The notes: generated by a model not told the origin, from the letters alone. Positions 49,056 to 60,072 are shown, counted from the stretch's first letter. The stretch is 64,000 bases of DNA from Kuschelorhynchus macadamiae (GCA_030620095.1 JAUTXW010000556.1:1888501-1952500), one strand, 5' to 3'. Program-made: numbers and translations.

Positions 49056-50121
49056 ATGAATGTTTTTCAAAACTACGAAAAGTTAAACATGTTTGAGTGC
49101 TCTATTCAGAGCAATAAAAATAAAGACGCAGCTTTAGAACTATATTTTGAGCGTTACCCGGAACGATGACAGCCAGACAAACAAATGTTTTAAAGATTAT
49201 ATGAAAATGTAAGTGCGTATGAATCATTCGCAAAATCAAGAGGTAAGAGTTACAACAAGGAAAATAGAGAAAGAGATGAAATAAATATATAAGCTTGTGG
49301 TGCTGCTGTGTCTAGCCGTGCCATTAACAAAGACATTGGTGTAAGCAAATTTATAGTTCTAAAAACGTAAACGTTCTAAAAACGGTAAACTTAAAAAGTA
49401 TAAACCGTATAAAATAAGGAAAGTTCATAACTTACATCCTGGAGATAAAGAACGGTATTTAGAATTTTGTCATTGGCATTTGCAACAGATTAATCGGAAT
49501 CCCAATTTTTTCAAAATGTAATAGGCACTGACGAAGCTCTTATATCTAGCGAAGGCATTTTTAATCGACATTGGTCAAACATAAATCCTCATCAGACAGC
49601 CGCTAGGGTAAAACAAGGACGCTTTAGGTTCCATGTGTGGGTGGCACTATATCTAAATAGCGTCCTTAACTACAGGATTTATAATGAAAATTTGAATGCT
49701 GAAGAATACATCCAAATTTTGAAAGAATGTGTAATAAATGAGTTGATAACGTGCCATTAGCAGCAAGAAATAATGTTTATCTACAACAAGACGGTGCCCC
49801 AGCCCATAACAGCCATGGTAAGAAACTTACTAACTATCAATTTCGGCGAAAATTGGTTTGGTACATATGGACCAAACAAGTGGCCTCGGCGTTCCACCGA
49901 CCTGACGCCACTAGACTTTTATTTTTGGAGATTTATCAAAAATGAAGTGTATAAAACCCGAAGTAATACTTGAGAACAACTTAGAGCAACTTTCATTAAT
50001 TGCATAGAGTGCCAAATATTCATATTTATAACGCCACTCGTTCAGTTGCAAGCCGAGCGCAAAAGTGCATCGAGCAGATTGGAAGACAATTTTAGCACAT
50101 TTGTTAATAACCAACTATTCT
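49056..50121 (+). pseudogene. Tc1/mariner-type transposase (DUF4817-like N-terminus), frameshifted
   Basis: The ATG at 49056 opens MNVFQNYEKLNMFECS and ALELYFERYPER, matching the N-terminal region of long insect mariner-like transposases. Later come FCHWHLQQINRNP, IGTDEALISSEG (first catalytic Asp), RFRFHVWVALY, YLQQDGAPAH (second Asp, about 49787) and, one frame over, NFGENWFGTYGPNKWPRRS followed by TDLTPLDFYFW (third acidic residue). The second and third are separated by roughly 35 codons. Frameshifts near 49510, 49760 and 49820 and several stops make it inactive. It ends VNNQLF near 50121. Confidence 0.85.
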
Positions 50122-50209
50122 AATCGTTAAGTATTCAAGATAATTGTTGAGTTGTTATTAAACTTTTTTGTAGATGTTTTGGTTTATCAATGTTTTAATA
50201 TTCTTGTTA

Positions 50210-50420
50210 ACTGACCCCCCTATTCACTAAAAAGGTCTAGTTACCATGGTACTTGAAACTGTCAGTTCGCCAGTTATGTTTTGCTTATGTCACTGTCATT
50301 TTGTAATTGTGACATTTAGAAAAATTATTTGTTCAATTGTTAAAAATGTCATCTTAAACCTATAACTGTCAAGTTAGACCTGGTCTAAATTTAAACCTCT
50401 TTAGTGAATACGGGGGTAAG
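50210..50420. mobile_element. MITE inserted in the mariner-like element
   Basis: The ends ACTGACCCCCC-TATTCACTAAA and the inverse of TTTAGTGAATAC-GGGGGTAAGT form TIRs of about 20 bp with one or two mismatches, enclosing about 200 bp with no ORF. The sequence is absent from the inverted arm of the host transposon, so it is a later insertion. The duplication is unclear. Confidence 0.7.
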
Positions 50421-51553
50421 TTTTTAAGATACCTGTTATAAAATAAAAGAATGATTCAATACATGGCAGAATGATTTTTTTGTATTTTGGCTATTTAGGA
50501 CAAAGACAAATATTATATATTGTTGCAATCGCAAGAAAAAATGCAATTATTCTAGATACTTAGATATAGGGTGTCCCATTTAAAAAATTGCTACTTTTGA
50601 TAATATCTCTAAAATTAAAACATCTATATTTTTGTTTATCTCCATAAATAACCTAGTAATAAAAGATAATAAGAAACGAAAGATTTTGAGAATCACCCTA
50701 TATTTTCTAAACCAATCAAGTTAGCGTAGAGCTGATCGCACCATTAAACTAAAAACTAAAATGGAGAATGTATCTTAGATTTTTGTATCTCTTACCGTTC
50801 AGCCTATACCCTATAATATCAACGAAAACAAAACCACCCTGTACATTAATTTAATTAATTAATTTAAAAAATCTTTTATATCGTGCCTACTCTCTAAAGC
50901 ATATCTTGTTAGCATAATGTCTATATTTTAGTTTGTAAATTTCTCACCTGTGGTGGGGGTCTCGCTAGACGTGTACCAAAGAAGAATCAATAGTTCAGTA
51001 AAATATCAGACAGCGGACCTTTTTTTTGTTATCAGCTGTTTTGGAGCGGAGCCAATGTGCCCCCAAATACTTAAAACCCGATGATTTTGCTAAAGGGCGC
51101 TCTCCCAAAATCTCGTCCGGCTCAGGGGCCCCTGAATACTTACAGTTCGAGGCTTCGTATTTCATAAGTACTTAATGCGGTCCTGCACTTCTTTTATTTA
51201 AAATACCTACTCATTGCCGTTAATGCAAATACAATCAGGTTAATAGTACCTCTGTCAAAGACGTCGTGCGAGCGTTGAAGAGAGATAACTTATAGGTGGT
51301 GAGTGACGCTGGAACAAGCCGTTTTTCTCTTGCTTTAATATACTGGAAGCTTCTATAACGGTCTTCTCCTCCTGGAACAGCTGTGGCAAGAATGCAAGCA
51401 AGTATTAAATACTAGGTAAACAGTCAAATTCGCGATTGCTGAAAATCTAATTTAAATATTGATATTGATTTTTAACTCATATACGGAAGGAAATGTAGAA
51501 TTGCAATAATTTTTGGCTTATGGATCATCTGACCTCCCTACAAGTCGCCACTG

Positions 51554-52765
51554 TCTTTGAGTCATAAGGTCAGGACGGTTTTTAAATTTACCGCAAAAAT
51601 CCTAAAATGACTACAATAATAATGCTTGGTATACAAATTCGACAAACCATCATTCTTATAAAAGCATTAAAGTTTTGCCTAGTTTAAAAAGTACATAAAA
51701 GTTGGAACTACTTGTTTACTCTGAATATTCCTAAAACTGATATTCTTACTAACATAAAGTTGTATTACTGTTAGTATAAGACATAGGAAAATACAAGTTT
51801 ACTAAATAAATGCCTTCATTTAGACTCGATAGTAGATGGTATTTTTAAGGGTGAAGCGTAGCGTATAGGCAGGCGAAAATTTTTCCGGGTGCCACGCTCA
51901 GAATGGCTATTTTTTAACCTTTTTATGAGGTTAATTATCCATAGCTTTGGAGCGGTTTTTAATACTTAGGGGAAATAATATGAATTTATAAGATTTCAAA
52001 TATATTTTTTTGTTCTTAAAAAACAGTTATGTAGCTATATCTTTAAGCTAATTCCGATTTGATTCGATCTATGCAAAACTGCTTCCGCCTCCGATGATCC
52101 AAATGCACTAATTTACATTAATTCTGTAACAAGAGCCTGCAGCCTGCAGTAGCAGTTTTATGTCGCTCCCATCTATATTTGGCTTACGGATATTCACTAT
52201 TGCGTTGCCATAACAACTGCCGTAAACAAATCTAAGCGCGGAAGTCGGCGTGCGGGGGGAGTCTGATACGGAATTTGTTACTGCTGATTGTGATTCCCAA
52301 CGACATGGAAATAACATAGACCCAGTTGTTTACATTTTGGAGGAATCTAACATTAACCCTGGTTTGCCAAACCGTTACTGTGGCCAGATTATAACGGATA
52401 TCATCTTTTATACTATTACCTAAATAAACAAGGAAATCCAGAAATTCCCAGTATAAATTTCCGTACAGAATATTTTAAAACTGATAATTAAATAGCTTAT
52501 TATAAATAACTCAAACCGAATTCCTTATTTCAAGAAATAATGCCCAGAATAATCGGCAACGTCAGAATTCTACCTTTTTCGAGTATACTACAGATTTCTT
52601 TCGGGATAATTCGGAAGACGCCGAAGACGGTCGTAGTCATTCATGATTTCGACCTATTTGATGCGCGGCGTTGTAATTGTTCTAGTTGGTGAAATAAGCG
52701 TTTTTCAGAAATCCAAGTGTTTTGTGTGGCTATTTTCAAGAATCTGTTTAAAAAACTTTAAGAAA
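51554..52765. other. intergenic, CpG-richer patch at 52080-52300
   Basis: No coding family recognised. The 52080-52300 patch (GCGCGGAAGTCGGCGTGCGG) is unusually CpG-rich for the window and lies 0.5 kb upstream of the THAP-like exon, so it may be a promoter region. No core promoter motif is claimed. Confidence 0.35.
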
Positions 52766-52830
52766 ATGGTGCGAACTTGCTTTATTTGCAGAAAAAGAAA
52801 CGATTTAAACCCAGAAGTTTGTTTTCGAAG
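52766..52830 (+). CDS. candidate THAP-domain first exon (partial gene)
   Basis: An ATG in a good context (AGAAAATGG) opens MVRTCFICRKRNDLNPEVCFR and is followed at 52831 by GTAAGTAAGG, a consensus donor. THAP domains start with M and a CxxC zinc pair near residue 5, and often have an exon break at this place, before an F-P motif. Here CFIC supplies the pair. No second exon with the remaining CxxH and AVPTIF-type residues was found downstream, so this may be a host gene with a long intron, an orphan exon or chance. An upstream in-frame ATG (52643) is possible. Confidence 0.35.
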
Positions 52831-54049
52831 GTAAGTAAGGTTATGTCATACCAGTGCTGTAGTTGAAGGGTAAAATCACCGTCTAATAGCGTCTATATTT
52901 GCAAATGAAGTATTGTTTTTGTATAGCACATTTCCGTTAGGCTTAAATTAATTTTTTATAACTTCAACTTATCTATAAAGTTGAAGACACTGATTTTAAA
53001 CGGAGTACAGCGTTTTGCTAATTTATATATTTGTGAAAAGTCTCAAATATTCCTCTAAAATTCATCAAACCACCTTTTTTGAGGGGTTAATAAACAACAT
53101 AAATATACTATTTGGTAAAGCATAGGTACTAAATTTTAATTGAGTAAGCTGTAAGACCCACTGTTTTATGTTGTCATTAATTACTCCAGGATGGTTTGCA
53201 TTTTGGATGAAATTTTCAAGGAATATTTAGGGTAGTGTCGGAGTTCTCATATAGCAAGCATATACAAAAAATGAAAATAGCGCAATATCGTTACTTTTCA
53301 ATTTTTCATGTACTATAGATTTTCTTTAATGAATTTGAAACGCTTTAATTTATTGCCTAAAAACTTGGTTTTTAAAAGTAAGTAATCAAAAAAGTAAATA
53401 AATACAATCCTGAGGTACATTATCCCAACTAGGGAGAATCTGTTTTTATCAGGTGATTTCGGTAATATAAATAATAATATAATATATTATAATGAATGTT
53501 AAAAATATTAAACATCTTGACACAAAATATTTATATTGTCAATAAGTGAAAGGTATAGCGGGGAATGGGAGGGGAAAAAAGAGGGTAAATTGAAGGATAA
53601 ATACTGTAAAGATATTGTTTTTCATAATATGGTTTTTGTGGTTTTTAGGGACACGAAGTTCAATTTTGTATTCATATTAATATTGGGCCATGTTTATTGC
53701 TGATTTTCTGTAAATATGAATAGATCCAATATATGTAAAGGTGGTGCATTTTTATATAATATGTATTACTTGCCGCGAGCCTGGCAAACTTTTAAAAGTA
53801 GTGGACCCAAATTTTTACCTAACTTCGCGTAAATAGAACTAAAATGTGTTGGAAAAAGAGTGAAATCGAAATGTTTTGAAAAACAAACTCGATTTCAAAA
53901 AATAGGTTGCATTAAAAAGTGATAAATTATATTTTATTACATATTTCGTATGAAGTTGGTGATAAGCTGATAAAAAAGGTATTAAATAAGCATTATACTC
54001 TTGGTATAGACATCAAAACACAAAGTGGGTCCATGTAACAAAATTTAGT
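52831..54049. other. intergenic, with one dispersed repeat copy
   Basis: Bases of about 53640-53720 resemble 38975-39060 (GGTTTTTAGGGACACGAAGT versus a related GTTTTTAGGGGCATGAAGT word, then TGCTGATT-TCT). Nothing else recognised. Confidence 0.4.
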
Positions 54050-57000
54050 TCGCAAAGCATCCCGTGGCTCCGGCCCCATGGGGCTTTACGCGAAAGGCCA
54101 ACCGTAGAAGAACAACCACTCTTCGCATCCGCTTAGTCAGTGCTCGTCGGTCAAACTTATTATAATTATTGACCACCAATTTTTCAACAAATGTTGGGTT
54201 TTAAGCCCATCCCGGATGCATGCATCAAAAGGAGTGGGTTGATTTCTATTAGTTCCATGTGTTGTCTTGAAAGAATTTTCCCACTATGTGGCAAGTACTG
54301 AGCAGGACTGCTTTCTGGATGTCGATGCAGTCCTATGATTTTCAGGTTCCGTTCTAGTGTTTTTGGAACTAGACCAAGTGATGATACCGTATCTCGATGG
54401 CTGTTTTAATATTGATGGATGATATTGTTGGGTAAGCTGTCTTTGTTTCCTTATTTAACAGTACCACATCAGGTCGATTATTCGTCACCCTTCTGTCAGT
54501 GACAATTGCCCGGTCATATTACAGTTTGAAGGAATTATTTTCAAGAACTGAACTTGGTTGGTATTTACAATAGAGCACAAATGTGTTCAGGAGCCCATAT
54601 TTATTGGCAAGCCTCTGGTGTATGTGTTATTGCCATCACAAATCCTTCGGTATCTGGGAATAGTTGTCAGCCACCTATTGGATGCTTCCTTATCTATGTT
54701 ATCATTTACGAGTTTAAGTGGAGAGCACGAGCTGTAACTTAAAGTCACTATGCGGTGGAGGCTTGATGGTTAAGAAATCTCTCAATTTTTGCACCTGTCG
54801 GGAGTCCGAATTGGTCACGTCGACAAGGGATCTTCCACCTTCTCTTCGGGGTAAGGTCATTCGTAGAGTTGATGACCTTGGGTGGTGTGACTTGTACTTG
54901 GTCATCATTAAACGAGTAGTTCGTTGTCTAGCTCTGTGCTAGTCCATTTCAAGATTCCGAAACTGTAAGTCATAGGTGCTGGAATGTTATTTTCGGCGTT
55001 CAGTTCTGTCTTCAGAAGAGCTCACACTCTTTGGACGTACTGATCTTTCATCTTGCTTATCATCAAGTAGTCTAGCTTGTGGGAATCCTAGTCTACATCA
55101 CCATTAATGACTTTGCCTTTTTCGATGTTTAAAGCTTTACATTTTTCCATTCCAAATTCTATATGGATATCTTTCGAGAAGGTGTGTGTCACGTCAATTT
55201 TGAGTTGGTTATAGTTTCCACCATAAAGCTTAGTACCATCTATATACAGAAGGTGGGATATGGTTCGGGAATCGTCTCTATTAGCTTTGATGTTGAAGCC
55301 ATGTCATATATTGTTGAGCAACGTGGAGTGGGGGTTCATCGCTAAGCAGAACCACAGTGGACTTGGTAAATTCCCCTATTAATGTGTATATCATCGGTGT
55401 TTAGAGATTGATCGATTCCTTCTCCACTGGTGCTTGATAGTTGCCAGGAAATTGATGATCATAGGGTCAATTTGTATATTCCTAGTACGTCTATGAGCAA
55501 TGAATGTAGTACACTGCCAAACGCCTTTTTATGGTCTATAAAAGCAGTGTGTATATTGCATTGTTTTTTCTGTGCCTGCTTAATTAACACAGAGTTGATG
55601 ATAAGTTGTTCTTTGCATCCCTAATGGTCTCGAATGCATCCGTTTTGTTCATCGGCTAATAAGTTATGACTATCAGTATGGTGATAGATGATTTGCAATG
55701 CATCCTGTTAGGATTTTTTACATGATGGGCAAACAGTTGATGGGCCTGTACTGGGACGGGTCTTCTGTCTTAGTGCTTTTGGGAAGTATAGTTGTAGTAC
55801 CTAGCATTAGAAATGATGGACCATAGCTTCATGGAGGACCTCAAATTTATCATACCGCAAATTGTGAATATGGTCAACTCCTGGCGACTTCCAGTTGCTC
55901 GGTCCCTTAATAAAGCTGTCAAAAAAGTCAAATTCCATTTGTAGTGTTTGAATCTAATCACGTCGAGATTATATCCATGTAGCATTTCCGTTATGCTCTT
56001 TTAGTTTTTCCCAGATGTTCGACCAATACTCAGTTAAATGCTCTTTGCGCGGCATCATCTTTCTAGTATTGGTTTGATCTTTAGCGTTATTGATAACCTG
56101 ATAGAACTGTCTTTGATTGGTATTGAAATGCCAGTTCTGTTGTTTTTTCTTTGAGCATTTATTGTAACTCTGCAGACGTTTCACTTTAGCTGTTAGTTTT
56201 TGCTTTAGTGTATTTTGATACTCATCTAGTTTTTGTTGATGATTGAGATCGGTAGATTTGGCACCTATCTTCCTAAATATCTTCTTAATGCGCCTCTTAA
56301 GTCTGCTTTGTTCAATCTTCCAAAAATCTGTTTGTTTTCCTAGTTCCTGCCTCAAATCGTCAATCGTCTTCTCAAGTCTTTTCTGCCATATGGGTTTTTG
56401 TTGGTTTGTAGCTTTGCCTGTTTTTTTTTCTGAGAATGCTCCTGTTGTTTATGACATCTAGCGACCGCAACGGCAGAGCAGTAGATAAGTGTGTGGAGCT
56501 TCTCAAGGGTATCATATTCCAAACTAAACTCTGCTAATATGGAGTTGAAAATCTCGAGGTTGCTGTGAATCTTCCGACTAGTTCTAAGTTTCGGGAGCTT
56601 AGGTCTTTGGATTGCATCTAGGTAGTTAAAGTCAGCAGCAGCTTTTTAGAGATTTATATACTGATATTTGTCCATTGTTCTAGGACTGGTTGGCTCTGTC
56701 AGTGATGTCTTGTCCTTCGCCTATGTTTTCTTCATTTCGTACTTCCTTCTCGGGTTCCTTTGTTGTAGGCGGAGCTATGGGCTCAACGCGGTCATTCTCA
56801 ACTTCAAGCTGCACCTCTTCTTTAAGTTGTTCCGGGATTGATACAGCAATGCATTGCTCGGTGATGTTCTGAAGATGCGGGTATTTCTGAAGGAACACAC
56901 CACGAAGGCCGGTCTGGTAGGCGGTTAAGTCGGTCTGAAATCTGTTGATCTTATAATAAGAGCGCATTATGAAACAATTCATTTCTGGTGTCCACGACCA

Positions 57001-57080
57001 TTTCATACGCTTCATTGACTTTCGAGCCTTCGCGGTCCACAGTGAGTTAAATCGGCCGTCTAGCACGACATAAGTCCTAA
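54050..57080 (-). mobile_element. Dong/R4-type LINE with restriction-like endonuclease, near full length
   Basis: The minus strand shows the full domain order of single-ORF LINEs with a C-terminal restriction-like endonuclease: a Myb-like N-terminus (57066-56680), a basic linker (56355-55969), RT (about 55960-54900), post-RT region (54908-54714) and endonuclease (about 54540-54240). Such elements nick their target with a PD-type nuclease. The 3' end near 54050 is not sharply defined. Identity to the LINE at 57700-59955 is visibly low, so they are different families of the same group. Confidence 0.8.
54240..57066 (-). pseudogene. Dong/R4-type LINE polyprotein, decayed
   Basis: The N-terminus reads KWSWTPEMNCFIMRSYYKI, a Myb-like DNA-binding motif that in this group helps target choice. 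The linker reads KQKLTAKVKRLQSYNKCSKK and NQRQFYQVINNA, ending in NIWEKLKEHNGNATWI. The RT gives YRPINCLPIM, CKEQLIINSV and FIDHKKAFGS, where the catalytic Asp is Gly. It continues HLLYIDGTKLYGG at about 55230, where the YxDD box has lost its second Asp, then FGMEKCKALN and LPRREGGRSLVDV. The endonuclease gives RPDVVLLNKETKTAY near 54500 and VLLSTCHIVGKFFQDNTWN near 54270. Frameshifts and stops are numerous. Confidence 0.82.
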
Positions 57081-57227
57081 ATGTAATTTTGCAATATTCT
57101 TAACATATTCTAAAAATCTATATTTAAGATGACATGCGTCGCCTTAAAGTTAGTAAATATTTTATCTGAAATTAACATGTTTCTATACATCATTTTCAAA
57201 ACAGAAAATATAATACTAAACATGAGA

Positions 57228-57304
57228 GCTGTGTGTGTGGCGTCAGTGGTTGGCGCCGCAAGGGGGTGGGGTTATTGCAATAGGTATTCTCGACATCGGT
57301 TGCT
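57228..57304. repeat. direct repeat copy 1 (about 65 bp, GC-richer)
   Basis: GCTGTGTGTGT, GGCGCCGCAAGGGGG and TTATTGCAATAGGTATTCTC with CGACATCGGTTGC recur at 57630-57692. Copy 1 lies about 160 bp upstream of the minus-strand LINE ORF start. Confidence 0.9.
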
Positions 57305-57629
57305 TCCGTCGCTAGTCCAACATGAGGTTATGGTGGTACAATGTCCATTGTACATTTTCATTAGAGAGATGCGTTTTAACAACTGCCAGGGATAGGAAAT
57401 ATGTAGTAAGGGATAAGATGGGTTTTTGGTGACGGCAAGGAAATAAGAGGGTAAAGGACAGCGAAGAGCTTGCTAGGGTACCTCGAGAGCGCGAGCTCAT
57501 TAATAGAGAGATACAAAAGCATTTCTCTATACCCCTGCAAAACATTTTGTTACCTATCCTAAAAAAGTATTATATTAAATTTAAAAAACGTTAAAACAAT
57601 GCTTGAATAATTATGTCGTACTACAAAAC

Positions 57630-57692
57630 AGCTGTGTGTGTTGGCGCCGCAAGGGGGGGTTATTGCAATAGGTATTCTCGACATCGGTTGCT
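57630..57692. repeat. direct repeat copy 2
   Basis: Same words as 57228-57304 with a few changes and a 13-bp deletion. It abuts the (TTA)n tail of the LINE at 57700-59955. Confidence 0.9.
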
Positions 57693-57920
57693 GCAAGGTT
57701 TTATTATTATTATTATTATTATTGTAATGACTTGTTGTCTCACAGTATTCCTGTGGTTGTATTTTATACTGACGGGATTATACCAAGTCAGTACAAAAAA
57801 TAAAAATAAAAAAAAAGGAGATGGAAAAAAAACAACTATCGTTTATTAAGAAATGATCTAACTATGCTACATGTTTTCAAAATGACCGATTTCTGGATGT
57901 TCCTGTGAGTGTATTAAGTT

Positions 57921-58694
57921 CTAATTGAGCCAAATGTGGTGTAAACGTTGTTGGGTGAGACCTGTTACTGATATGACGAGAGGAACATTGATGACTATTT
58001 CCTGTTTCCACAGTCTTTTTACTTCCATTGCCAAGTCGGTGTATTTGGCGATCTTCCCACTGTATTTCGCTTGGATGTTCTCGTCGTTGGGAACAGCCAT
58101 GTCAATTAAATAAGTGATTTTCTCTTTTTTGAATTGAAAGGTGATATCGGGAATTATTTTATCTGTGTGGATGTCAATGTCCCAGTAGAGCTTGTAGTCT
58201 TCGTTTTCAAGTATAGATGTTGGTGTATAATGGTAGTAAGGGTCTGTGTTCTCTGTTAGTTTGTATGTTGTGGCTAATGCTTGATGAATGACCTTCGCTG
58301 CTGAGTTGTGTCTCACGGTGTATTCAGTTCCGGCCATTATTCTATATCCACTCGTTATGTGAACGATCGTTTCTCTCTGCTGGTGACTTCTCCTACACCT
58401 CTCGTCTTCAATGGTTGTGTCCTTGTTGATATAATTTCTGGTTGCTATGACTTTATCCTGGATGGCAAGCAGGAAGCCTTCTCTTTCAGGTAACAGCTGC
58501 CCTTCTTGTAAACATTTATATGAAAGCTTTTTAAGTATATGGTTTTGCTTTATGTGGTATCTGTGTCTTCCGTGAAGGGTTTTTTCAGACCAGGTGTTCA
58601 TCTTTTCTAGTCGTGATTGGATGTGACTGTGTGCGTCTGCTGCGTGGCTCGTTTGAGACAGGTCGAGCGGTGTATAATTCTTGTCTGCCGTCAC
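57921..58694 (-). pseudogene. zinc-knuckle and restriction-like endonuclease domain of the same LINE
   Basis: The 257-codon stretch is the continuation of the RT after a 1-base shift. It holds LQEGQLLPEREGFLLAIQDK and a knuckle region DERCRRSHQQRETIVHITSG in which two of the four expected zinc ligands are changed (Cys to Ser, Cys to Tyr). It then holds the nuclease core IIPDITFQF-KKEKITYLIDMAVPND followed by KIAKYTDLAMEVKRLW. The PD...D pattern is that of PD-(D/E)XK nucleases that nick the target in this LINE group. The start given is not a biological start. Confidence 0.85.
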
Positions 58695-58704
58695 TTTGTG
58701 GAGG

Positions 58705-59950
58705 TTAGTTTGTTTTGTTGTGGAAGAAGTTTCTGAATTCGTAAATTTGTTTTTTATTTAGCGATTGTATATCTATAAGTCCCCTTCCTCCTTCTTTTCT
58801 CTCGATAGTGAGTCTTTCCTTGCATGCATTGGGATGTAACTTCCTGTGTTTAGTGAATTCAGAGCGTATGAGAATGTGAATGTTTTCTATGTCTGTGTGT
58901 GACCATTTAATGATACCAAACGAATACGTAAGAATAGGTAGCTTGAGCTCTGATTTGATATGAGTGTAGTTAATTTTGGTGCTTTGATGGAAGCCTAGGT
59001 ATCTGTACGTTTCTTCTTTGAGCATGTTATCTATAGTTTCATTCTTGATTGTTTCCTCCGTAAGGTTGTCTTTCCACTGTCCCTTGTTGATATGAAGTAG
59101 CTTGCATTTACTTATACCAAATTTCATGTTGATGTCCAGGGTAAACGTTTCTGTGATTTTAAGGAGTTTCTTTAGCTGTGCCTTTGTGCTTGCATATAAT
59201 TTTATGTCATCCATGTCCAAGAGATGGTTTATTTTGTGTAGGTTATTTTTTTGGTGTTTAATTTGGAATCTGAAGTTTGTGTTATTCGGTGTGTTTGAGA
59301 GCGGATTGAGACAGAGGCAGAACCGCAAAGCGCTGAGTGAATCTCCCTGGAACATACCTCGTCTGATGTAGATCTCTTCTGTTTCGATGTGCTTTTTTTG
59401 TGTTCTCAGGTTGATTTTAGTTTTCCACGTACTCACGATTTGCGTAAGAAATTGCCTGATGTTTTTATTGACTTTATATAATTCTAGTACTCTGGTTAGC
59501 CAACTGTGGGGTATCGAATCAAAGGCTTTTTTATAATCTATGTAACCAGTATGAAGGTTTCTATAGTTTTTCCTGGTTTGTTCCATGATGACGCTGTCTA
59601 TAATGAGCTGCTCCTTGCATCCTCGGCTGTTTTTCCTGCACCCTTTTTGTTCTTCCGTTAGAATGTTTTTGTGTGCTAGATATTGTTCTATTCCCCTGGT
59701 AATTGTGGCTGTGATGACCTGATATAGGGTTGGAAGGCACGTAATAGGTCTGTAATTTGACGGGTTCTTATTGTCTGAATTTTTGGATTTAAGGTATGTT
59801 ATTCCTTGGGTGAAAAAACTGGGGAGTGTGCTAGGTTTTAAAATAATTTCATTAATTTGGCGAGTGAGAGCTTCATGTGTGGATGTAAACTGTTTGTACC
59901 AGAAGTCATGAATGTTATCTATCCCAGGACATCTCCAGTTATGCGTGTAT
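58705..59950 (-). pseudogene. reverse transcriptase of the 57.7-59.95 kb LINE
   Basis: From 59950 down, broken frames give QGITYLKSK, NPSNYRPITCLPTLYQVIT, EEQKGCRKNSRGCKEQLIID, then the ORF 59586-58705: YIDYKKAFDSIPHSWL with the first catalytic Asp, RRGMFQGDSLSALRFCL (usual SPLLF changed), NHLLDMDDIKLYAS with both catalytic Asps intact, FGISKCKLLHINKG and KEGGRGLIDIQSL. This is the RT signature of the R2/R4/NeSL supergroup with restriction-like nucleases. A frameshift at about 59587 and another at about 58700 break it. Confidence 0.85.
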
Positions 59951-59961
59951 TTAATTTATTG

Positions 59962-60072
59962 ATTGATTTATTATTATTATTATTATTTTTGTTATGTTTT
60001 GTTGTCTCGCAGTATTCCTGAGGTTGTATTTTATTCTGACGGGATTATACCAAGTCAGTACAAAAAATCTTA
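59962..60072 (-). mobile_element. 3'-end fragment of the same LINE family
   Basis: About 110 bp matching the 3' UTR and (TAA)n tail at 57700-57810 (shared words: TTGTCTC-CAGTATTCCTG, GACGGGATTATACCAAGTCA, GTACAAAAAAT). It is a severely 5'-truncated insertion in the same orientation, whose tail abuts the 5' end of the larger copy. Confidence 0.88.

Larger units (their letters stand above)
48496..50841 (+). mobile_element. mariner-like transposon with about 0.4-kb TIRs, TA duplication
   Basis: The left end CAGGGTAGC (48496) and inverted right end CAGGGTGGT (50841) are both flanked by TA. The arms match inward through TCGTTGATATTATAGGGTAT, GAGATA-AAAA, TTCTTATTATCTTTTATTAC, and TATCTAAGTATCTAGAA-AATTGCATTTTTTCTTGCGATTGCAA at about 48810-48860 versus 50530-50590. 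They are thus about 400 bp long. Between them is one plus-strand transposase remnant. The right arm side carries a separate MITE. Very long TIRs are also seen in the element at 21578-23424, but the sequences differ. Confidence 0.88.
41331..51553. mobile_element. short hAT-like element split by nested insertions
   Basis: The left end reads CAGTGGCGACTCG from 41331 and the right end is the inverse CAGTGGCGACTTG ending at 51553. The flanking octamers are TCTTTGTG (41323-41330) and TCTTTGAG (51554-51561), matching at 7 of 8 positions, as expected for an aged hAT duplication. Removing the nested elements at 41746-48433 and 48496-50841 leaves about 1.19 kb without a recognisable transposase, so this was a non-autonomous element. 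Confidence 0.6.
57700..59955 (-). mobile_element. Dong/R4-type LINE, 5' truncated, in a TAA repeat
   Basis: Minus strand: RT fingers (59955-59590), RT palm and thumb (59586-58705), restriction-like endonuclease (58694-57921), 3' UTR ending GAGACAACAAGTCATTAC, and a (TAA)n tail at 57700-57725. The 5' end stops at about 59955 at another TTATTATT tract. Elements of the Dong type are known to insert in TAA repeats, and both flanks here are TAA-rich, which fits. Confidence 0.85.

Noticed and set aside
59102..59371. 89-codon plus-strand ORF and similar ones at 57925-58113 and 58308-58493
   Set aside because: Shadows of the minus-strand LINE RT and endonuclease.
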